Shown here: piece by piece, positions 56,456 through 64,000 of the stretch
Numbering within the stretch: position 1 is the stretch's first letter
How the letters are laid out: the number at the start of each line of letters is the position of its first letter
Assembly (NCBI GenBank): GCA_019095985.1
Contig: CM032664.1
Span: 28,656,871-28,720,870 of the forward strand
Origin: Streblospio benedicti
Lineage: Eukaryota > Annelida > Polychaeta > Spionida > Spionidae
Direction: 5' to 3'
DNA length: 64,000 bases
Position numbers and translations under genes: made by a program
Notes under the pieces: generated by a model
What the model was told of the DNA's origin: nothing
What the model saw: the letters and a program-made list of their open reading frames with translations, nothing else
Databases searched by the model: none

Positions 56456-58558
56456 ATGGAACGAGTATCCATCATGTTCGTCATAATTATTATCACACTT
56501 CTATCGTCTGCAACGAGCCAAAACGTGCACTGGTGCCCCCGAAAGTGTGACTGCTACAATCAATATACGATCGTCGACTGCAGCAGCAGGGGATTACGGA
56601 AGCTTCCAGAGCTTTCCAACCTAACCACGCGCCTCTATCTCGAAGATAATCGTCTCGAGGAGCTTGCAGACGACAGTTTCGCGAACACGCCGAACCTGAT
56701 CGTCCTGACACTGCAACACAACCACTTCAAGACTATAAGCACCTCGGCTCTGTGTGGACTGCCCAGGCTAGAAGAAATCAATTTGTCGGGCAACACATTG
56801 CACACATTTTCAGTGACAGTGACACCTGACGGTCAAAAATGCTTCGCCCCTCGCCTTAGAGAGCTCAATCTTTACAACAACAGGCTTCACGAGGCGCCTG
56901 GGAATCTGTCCGTGTTCGCGCCGAATTTGCTCACTCTCAATTTGAGCTACAATCAAATCGACTCTGCCTACTTGGACCCGAGCTACCGAAGCATGCACGT
57001 CTTGCATACACTCGATTTCCACGGTAATAGCATTCACGAGATCAAAGAAGGAGATCTGGATGCAACTAGTGACGCCTTGCAATCGCTGGACTTGTCTGAC
57101 TGCGGTCTCGTCTACATCGACGCACTTGCATTTGAACATATGCAAAATCTAACTGCTCTTGACTTGAAAGGAAATTTGCTCGAATCGGATATACTTAAAA
57201 AGTCATTTGGCAAACTGGGTAATGGAAGTAAACTGCAGCATTTAGATTTGAGCAGAATGTATATTAGCAATCTGACTGCCGGCATGTTTGGAATGCTGAG
57301 GCAGCTAAATGCCTTAATTATCATTGACAGCGGGGTGGAATGGATAGAAAAGACTTTGTGGTCTGCTTTGACAAGACTGGAAACTCTCGATTTAGACTAC
57401 AACAGAATAGAGGACGTGGGAAATTTGCAGCCCCTGCGGGACTTGAGAAATCTACGTCTGAGCAGTAATAAAATTGAGAACATAGACATCCAGTCTTTGT
57501 ACAATTTAGAAGTCCTTGACTTGAGCCACAATCAGATCCATAATTTACCAGCCTCTTGGATGATAGGCAATGACATTCTATTCAAGTTGAACTTGAGTTC
57601 AAATCGCATTTCGACTATTGACAGAGAGGCTTTCGATGGGGTTACCCTTCACACGTTGGACTTGTGCAATAACCAACTTGAAACCCTATCCAGCTTCGGA
57701 CACTTGAAACTGAGTAATCTATACCTCTGTAATAATCAAATCTCACGCATCACCAATGATGCGTTTTACTATATTCACCCGACCTTAGAAGAGCTTGATT
57801 TAGGCTACAACAATCTGAGTTACTTCCCGAGAAAGGGATTTGAGGACTTTATATCTCTGCAAAGATTGAATCTCGCACACAATAACTTGGGGCCAGCATT
57901 CGCGTCCGAATCTAAATTGGGTGGGTTATTTCCAAGTTTGAGTCACTTGCAAGTTCTCAATTTGGCATACAATAGCATTGATAGGTTGCAACGGCAGCAC
58001 ATGAAGCATTTACATCATTTGACAACTCTCTATTTGCAGCACAATCAGATAGTAGACCTAATGGAATTATCATTGTTTGATGTAAAGTCTCTTGCCAAAT
58101 TAGACTTGTCGAACAATGCTCTGAAGACTGTGGAACCAGCAGTCTTGGGAGGATTAGATTATCTGGAAGTGGTGGACTTAAGCAACAATCCCTACGACTG
58201 CGCCTGCCAAATTCTTCACTATCTGCATTGGCTGAATACTACTTTGGTGACGGTAATGCATTCGGACGTGCCTCAGAAATATAAATGCGCTTCTCCTGGG
58301 AATATGAAAGGAAAGTACATTTTGAACTACCGGCCTCATATACACGAGTGTTTGACGTATGAGCATCTCTATGTGTTGCAGCATAACGTTGCCGTGGTAG
58401 GAGTCTCCATTTCCACACTCTTTGTACTTTGTATTGTGGTAATTTGCATTTGGCACAAGAGCCAACTGTGCCAGCGAATTAAGAGTCTTCAGTACAAGTG
58501 GCAAATTAGATACAGAGAGGTCTCGGGGGTGGAAATATCGGGTGACCCAAAAATGTAA
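56456..58558 (+). CDS. Leucine-rich-repeat type I membrane protein (no TIR domain)
   Basis: A single uninterrupted coding exon, 700 aa from the ATG at 56456; an in-frame ATG at 56420 would add 12 residues, but the later one starts directly before the signal peptide (MERVSIMFVIIIITLLSSAT) and has a purine at -3 and G at +4. Domains: cysteine-rich LRRNT (WCPRKCDCYNQYTIVDC), about 22 leucine-rich repeats (typical unit NLEVLDLSHNQIHNL) through about residue 590, LRRCT (NPYDCACQ..YKCASPG..HECL), one membrane helix (VVGVSISTLFVLCIVVICIW, about 641-662), and a short tail of about 35 residues with no TIR, ITIM or other recognised motif. Likely a cell-surface adhesion or recognition receptor; the architecture recalls Toll-like ectodomains, chaoptin/connectin and LRRC proteins. 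Ligand unknown. A splice acceptor at 56338-56346 implies an upstream non-coding exon. Confidence 0.92.
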   Translation: MERVSIMFVIIIITLLSSATSQNVHWCPRKCDCYNQYTIVDCSSRGLRKLPELSNLTTRLYLEDNRLEELADDSFANTPNLIVLTLQHNHFKTISTSALCGLPRLEEINLSGNTLHTFSVTVTPDGQKCFAPRLRELNLYNNRLHEAPGNLSVFAPNLLTLNLSYNQIDSAYLDPSYRSMHVLHTLDFHGNSIHEIKEGDLDATSDALQSLDLSDCGLVYIDALAFEHMQNLTALDLKGNLLESDILKKSFGKLGNGSKLQHLDLSRMYISNLTAGMFGMLRQLNALIIIDSGVEWIEKTLWSALTRLETLDLDYNRIEDVGNLQPLRDLRNLRLSSNKIENIDIQSLYNLEVLDLSHNQIHNLPASWMIGNDILFKLNLSSNRISTIDREAFDGVTLHTLDLCNNQLETLSSFGHLKLSNLYLCNNQISRITNDAFYYIHPTLEELDLGYNNLSYFPRKGFEDFISLQRLNLAHNNLGPAFASESKLGGLFPSLSHLQVLNLAYNSIDRLQRQHMKHLHHLTTLYLQHNQIVDLMELSLFDVKSLAKLDLSNNALKTVEPAVLGGLDYLEVVDLSNNPYDCACQILHYLHWLNTTLVTVMHSDVPQKYKCASPGNMKGKYILNYRPHIHECLTYEHLYVLQHNVAVVGVSISTLFVLCIVVICIWHKSQLCQRIKSLQYKWQIRYREVSGVEISGDPKM

Positions 58559-59337
58559 ATTCCTGGATATGTGTTAGCGTTCAAAATACATTTTGCTATA
58601 GTGATCTAGGAGCAAGAAAGGTCAGAACAAGGATATATGTACAAACTGTGGCAGCAGATTGAAATAATGTACCCCGATTCCCATAGGTGGAAATATGAAT
58701 AGATGGCTTAGAACTCGAGGGTGAACTTTTAGACACACCCTGTTTATCATGTTACTTTGTGCAGGATTTTCTTGGAAGCGTGTGTGGTGTTTGTTAAAAA
58801 CGTCCAAGTAATTATACTTCCACGAAATAGCTAAACATTTTTTTTCAATAATTACTTCTTATTCTTTTTCTCCTTTTTATTTGAGCGAGCTTGTGATGTA
58901 TTCATCTTCTTAAAGAATGCTCACGAATATCCATTTTCACTACTTCAACATTATTCCCAGTCATCTATGTGGTCCTCTTTCACTTACATCCAAATGAACC
59001 CCATAATAGAATGCCAAAACAATACACGTAGGAGTGCCATACATTAAAGATAACGACACAAGAGACCCCGTTTATGGAAAAATCGTCTGCGCTTTGCTCA
59101 CCGTACAAACAAAATGGCGTGAGGTCGCGTTTGCAAAATTATCAGAATACATAAACACTCAGTATTCGTATGCCATTAGGGCCATATGGGTGGAATTTAT
59201 CACGACATTAGCATGCTAAGCCCCTAGCTACCGTGACTTATGACTCAGTTGGACATGGGCATATAATTGTATCAGGAGTCATGTATATTTTAGTGGGCAA
59301 TGACAAGAAATTAGCCAAGTGCAAAGACAAAAAAATG

Positions 59338-59343
59338 AATAAA
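59338..59343 (+). terminator. Candidate polyadenylation signal (LRR gene)
   Basis: First AATAAA after the LRR stop codon, 780 bases downstream, in an A-rich stretch; ATTAAA at 59043-59048 is an alternative. Confidence 0.3.
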
Positions 59344-60834
59344 GAAAAGAAAAGAAGAAATATAGCTATATATAGTCTTATGAGTGAGTGGGGACTGGCA
59401 ATGAGGGGTTGAATTTGAGAAACTTTGCAGGAATCTTTTATTGGAAAGTGACAAGAATATAGGGAACTGCAAGCAATAATTGTTTTGTTTTTGACTTTTA
59501 GCAACTATGTGTATGTTTGTTCCTTATGTTTTAAACGTATTACTTTTTATAATAACCAGACATTTGAAAGATAAAAGGCGGATAAAAAAGTAATAAGGCT
59601 TGTCTGGTTTAGTAAGCATTGTAATAATTGGTTGAAAGGGAAAATGTGAAATGCATTTACGTGCTCTTTGTGCATTTTTTATAAAGACATCACAGACATT
59701 GCCATGCACTAAAGGGAACAATTGATGAAATAACCCACACATGAATGGGGAAATGTTCTATGCACCTACGTTTCCCATGTGCATGTTTTATATGGACATT
59801 ACAAAAAAATGGCACAGTGCAAAATAGGGGAAAGTACAAGCAAAATTGTCTGTATTTGGCGATCAATCACTGAGTATAGGGATGATTGAATAGGGCTCTC
59901 TGTTGCAAACGTTTTCTGTAGGCGGTTTTGCGATTTAATCATCATCTTTTACTGTTTGAGGATGCTCGTGTTGCAAAAGCAGAGAAAATGTAAAAACTAA
60001 AAACTAAATCTTATATCACTACGATAGAATAGAGGAATTATCGTGGATTACATTTTTTTCGAACGGGCGAAAGTGTTAGAAAGTTTCTCGTTCATTTTAT
60101 AAGTTCTTGTTAAATGTAATGTAAGTACATGACTTACATAATAACACATTGAGCAACATCTGAAAGGAACAAAGTAAAACTAGCTACTGCATGTTTAATC
60201 AGAATATTTAGCTCATGGCTACACATCTATCTAACAAAATATTATTAACGTCTACTTAACATTAGCGTCATAATCTTAGGAGACAGATCGTATTATTATG
60301 TTCCTAATTGATTACCTGCTATCCTAATCATTATGATGGATTAATTGATCTAAGTAGATCTCCAATATTGCTTTATCGGCATACTTGTTTTAGTATGTGC
60401 AAGTAAAGAGTTGCTCTACTTTTATTCTTATGATATTTGCATATGATTAGAAAACATGCACATGTTATGTAGTTTAATCTGATTACTGCGAACTTATTGG
60501 ATCTAGAATACAAGGCTTCACGTGAGAGCAATTTATGATATTTATTATCACTACTCACGATATGTACCACCTGTGAATTTGGCGTATCAAAATCTGAGAT
60601 AAATGAGCTCTACTGTAGTATGAGGAATTTTATTAAAACTGCTATTTTTTGTAGTATAATCATAAAATATGTTGTATTGGAATGTGTAATAACTAGTCTG
60701 AAATCTGTGATATTTTTGTAACCTCAACTTAACTTGCTGTACTTTTCACTTTGTTATGTATAAATGGTATGTGAGAAAGGATGTGTTTTTCTTTAGATGA
60801 ATACGGTCTTACCCATTTGTTCATTGCCTATTTT

Positions 60835-61035
60835 TATACAATAATAACTCTCTATTAAGTCCTTCCATGTGACTGACCTTAAATGGTCATAGCAGAGACA
60901 AGGTAATCTTTCTTTTAGGTTCATGATGGTCTGAGTGATCTCCATTGTTCATGAAATGTTTGGACGTGATGATATGGTCTTATCAACTATAGAGGTGGTC
61001 TCCTCGGAGGGGTGAATATAATAGGATGTTTTACA
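60835..61035. repeat. GACCACC-family repeat, copy f
   Basis: Left end AACTCTCTATTAAGTCCTTC and right end AACTATAGAGGTGGTCTCCT are inverted relative to each other; the interior has ATGGTC words. A longer, diverged family member of about 200 bp. Confidence 0.6.
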
Positions 61036-61938
61036 GTACATGTATGTTAATTTGTTATTGTTAATCATGTGTTTTGCACCATGCAATAAAATTGATTATA
61101 ACTACGTATATGTATTTGATTTCGTAACGTAATGATGAGCGTAAATCACCTTTCATTACTACATGTACCATCATTAACGTGCATTGTGATTATAAGTCTC
61201 GGTACATTGAGTGCGTGGAAGGGAGGTTATTTATCTCTGAGTTATTGTCATTGGTGACGTGTGTATATGCACATGTTATTGTTTTACCATCATTTCACCA
61301 GCTTTTTTATTGACCAAAATATGGCAACAAATGTCAAGGCGGTAAATAGCATTTCACGATTAGATGTTACGTTTCAAACACACAACTAAACAATATTCAC
61401 TGTGTAAGAAGTTATTAACACTTCACTTTGATAGTCTAAATCAACAAATAGTATTTGATGGTATTTAAAATGAAACCTAACCAGGGATGCACGTAACAAT
61501 TAGATTACAAAGACTTGTACACAATTATGTACATTTATAGCAGTTGTTTAGCAGCACAAAGAACTTGGGAAAGTAGACAAATATTACAATGACGTAATTA
61601 TTTGAAACAAATGAGAAAGAAATGTCATCCAAAATGAACGATTGCTTTATATGCAGAAGAAAACTAGAGAATATAACACCCCGTTTGACATACATACATA
61701 GCAGTAATCCATCAATACAAATACAGAATTTGGGCAAATATAATGTTTTATATTGATAAAGTTTGGAATTGGAAAAGATGAGAAGAAATGACAGATGGCA
61801 GTACAAAGGCATGCAGGAGGAAGATTAGAGAATATCACATGTTCATATTATGGCTCAAATAGAAAAAAAATGATACATTTGTATTTTTCTTCTCTGATTA
61901 ATCCCGTGGACGTGAAAGGGTAGACTCCAATGGATTTT

Positions 61939-62803
61939 TTTAAGGCCGCGTCCCACTAGTTTCTGCGTATGGTCGACGCATAAATTCCAGGGGTTTCCAG
62001 GCAAAAAAATCTATACGTCGAGCATCTGCTGATAGATAACCCCTTTTGGCATTATTTTTTTCACCAGTACATAGTCAACTCACAACCATCGTAAACCCGG
62101 CGTAAGAAAGCAGACAGTGAAAGCAAGGTCAGCGTAACCCCGACACTCAACCGACACACAAAAAAAGTCTGGGTGTGACGTGCGTCGAGGTTACGCTGAC
62201 CTTGCATTCACTGCATGTCTGCTGAACATATGTCTACAATACGTTGAAGGCCTGCAGCTTGTACGCCATCGTACGCTCAATGTGCGCCAAGCTTACGCAC
62301 AACGTTTTCATCTGCCAAGCATCTGCTCCCAATACGCAGCGCATGTTAAAATATTTCGTTCGACCAGACTTTGTATTCATGAGCGCCGCCATTACAGAGT
62401 CTGGTTGATCGAGACTAGTTCGGCACAAGTTTGGTGTATGTTGGACGTAAGTTTGGCGTATGGTTGGCGTACAAACATCAATGGATTATTGATTTTTGTA
62501 CATTGGCGTCTGTCGTTTACGCTTTGGATGTTTTGAGCAGCCCAAAGTATTGGGAGTGTAAAAGAACGAACTGCTCGATAATCTTCCTAGAAACATTTTG
62601 CTGGCGTACTGGCAGCGAGCGTCACACGCAAGTCACACGCACGTAGAGCTGAAAAGGAACGTTGGGTCGATGTAGGGTCGGCGTAGTCGGCAGATGCTTA
62701 GCATAAATGAAAAAAATCTGGCTATCTGACGGATTTTTATCAGCTGGGCGTAAGTTCCCAGTAAGTTCCCAGTGCGCTGGAACCAGTGGGACGCGGCTTT
62801 AAA
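61939..62803. mobile_element. Non-autonomous DNA element, 865 bp, TIR AAGSCCGCGTCCCACT
   Basis: The left end TTTAAGGCCGCGTCCCACTA and the minus-strand right end TTTAAAGCCGCGTCCCACTG match over about 20 bases. A second, nested inverted repeat lies inside: about 62107-62143 against about 62189-62228, sharing GGTCAGCGTAACC. GC content is clearly higher than the flanks and words such as GGCGTA and TACGC recur. No transposase frame is apparent; the short open frames look like by-products. Confidence 0.8.
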
Positions 62804-63944
62804 CGAGCATTTCAATAGATGTTAAATGGATTAGTCATTTTCAATTCTCTCTAGAGGAATATATTTGGATACGAGAATGAGGTAGTGAAAGACAGAAATG
62901 TAAAGGAAGATTTTTAAAAGCTTATACTACTACCATTTTCTATTATAATGCATAAAACACATTTTAAAATGTAGACCAAATATCCCCACAAGTTATATGA
63001 ATCAAAAGGCACAATCTAATTTCCATTTATCAAAAGGTCCCGTCCATAATGTAATGGTAAATAGATCATTTAGTCCTGTTGTGGCCTGAGTCAAAAGCAC
63101 CCGTATCAGATTATGTTTACCTAAGTAATGAGAGACTTTACTTTATTGCTAATGACTGCTATCTCCAGATGGAGTGACTTTCTTTTATGGTGTCTTTATA
63201 TATTAGCTTTAATGAGCAGACCTACTTTATATTTAGAGAAGAATAGATGTATAATGCACTCCCCAAATATGAATCGGCACTTTCTTTTTCTATTTTGAAC
63301 GATGTCCGAACATAGCTGTAGAATATATCATCTAAGCTTATTTAAATTCCACAATGAGTATATATGTAGCTTCAAAGGCTCTTCTACATAATTGAACAGC
63401 ATATATTTCATGTAACCTTTTCACTTATGTCGGTTATAGATAGGCTTCAATCTGATGCAGCTGCACACTATCCTCTTAGTATTGGTAAAATGATGAAAAG
63501 CAGATATATTATACAGTGTTTTATTAAACCATGTTTACTTTAAACGTGGTTTATATATTATATAAAACTCTTTCGTATAACCAATATACAAGTATATTAT
63601 ATTCTACAAGTAGAGTCAGCAAAACATTCTACATTGATATTTTTTATTTTGTCAGCATGTTTTGCTCTTTCCATAAGCTGGTACATTTGAAACAAGAAAA
63701 TGAATATATACAGCCATTATTTGAATCTAAAATTATTTGATTATCATTTCGTTCTCTTCTTTGAGTTGGTGCTTGGGAAACAATGAAGTCAATATAGCTC
63801 TGTTAACTACTGTTGCATTCACGAATCCATCAAGTGGTGTTAGAGTCCAGCACCAGATCAAATGCCGGCTGATGAATGCTCTGGGGTTCGGGGAGCGCGT
63901 TTACACATTCACCATAATGCATGAGGGCGCGCCAGGCAAAACCG
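62804..63944. other. Intergenic, right end of window
   Basis: AT-rich with no recognised gene. A slightly GC-richer patch occurs at 63830-63960 without coding evidence. Confidence 0.55.
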
Positions 63945-64000
63945 GATCAAATACAGTGGAAACTCTCTATGAAGACAACCTCTATATTGGGATCACCTCT
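63945..64000. repeat. GACCACC-family repeat, copy g (cut by window end)
   Basis: ATACAGTGGAAACTCTCTAT followed by GAAGACAACCTCTATATTGG; this is the left end of a family copy running out of the window. Confidence 0.6.

Larger units (their letters stand above)
58559..61938. other. 3' region of the LRR gene and intergenic sequence
   Basis: No further gene recognised. A possible polyadenylation signal is AATAAA at 59338-59343. One degraded GACCACC-family copy lies at 60835-61035. Confidence 0.55.

Noticed and set aside
142-64000. CRISPR array, operon or prokaryotic features
   Set aside because: Nothing of this kind is present; introns, polyadenylation signals and repeat types are those of an animal genome.

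Overview
The window is a stretch of animal nuclear DNA. It is AT-rich, with long introns carrying GT..AG boundaries, a sparse gene content and many short inverted-repeat elements. The word ACATGTA recurs throughout, and a tRNA-derived SINE, miniature inverted-repeat elements and one decayed LINE are present. With an invertebrate-type latrophilin (no olfactomedin domain visible), this suggests a marine invertebrate, perhaps a lophotrochozoan such as a mollusc or brachiopod. I cannot name the species.

Layout, all recognisable genes on the + strand. 1-7.5 kb: no gene seen; SINE-like copies, a hairpin and a small terminal-inverted-repeat element. 7.7-41.7 kb: a complete latrophilin-like adhesion GPCR reconstructed here from 22 coding exons with continuous phases (about 1304 residues): signal peptide, SUEL/RBL lectin domain, Thr-rich stalk, HRM domain, GAIN domain with GPS autoproteolysis site, seven membrane helices, long acidic tail. 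45.4-47.5 kb: a compact two-exon gene for a divergent E2 conjugating enzyme with a long coiled-coil extension, behind a clear CCAAT/CRE/TATA-like promoter. 49.0-52.4 kb: a 5'-truncated, broken non-LTR retrotransposon. 53.7-54.7 kb: a possible very diverged tandem array. 56.4-58.6 kb: a single-coding-exon leucine-rich-repeat membrane receptor without a TIR domain. 58.6-64 kb: intergenic, with one 0.86 kb inverted-repeat element.

The main discovery is in the latrophilin gene. The last third of its lectin domain is encoded twice (16699-16808 and 17641-17747) by two homologous exons with the same splice phases. Using both gives an immediate stop, and skipping both also gives an immediate stop, so the sequence itself demands a mutually exclusive choice. 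The receptor would therefore display one of two lectin surfaces. The same gene also has a roughly 135-residue stretch within the GAIN domain where vertebrate relatives have about 20, decayed duplicate copies of its TM3-TM4 exon, and a 27-base exact copy of a GAIN exon segment 6.6 kb upstream.

No functional link between the three genes is visible; they look like independent neighbours.
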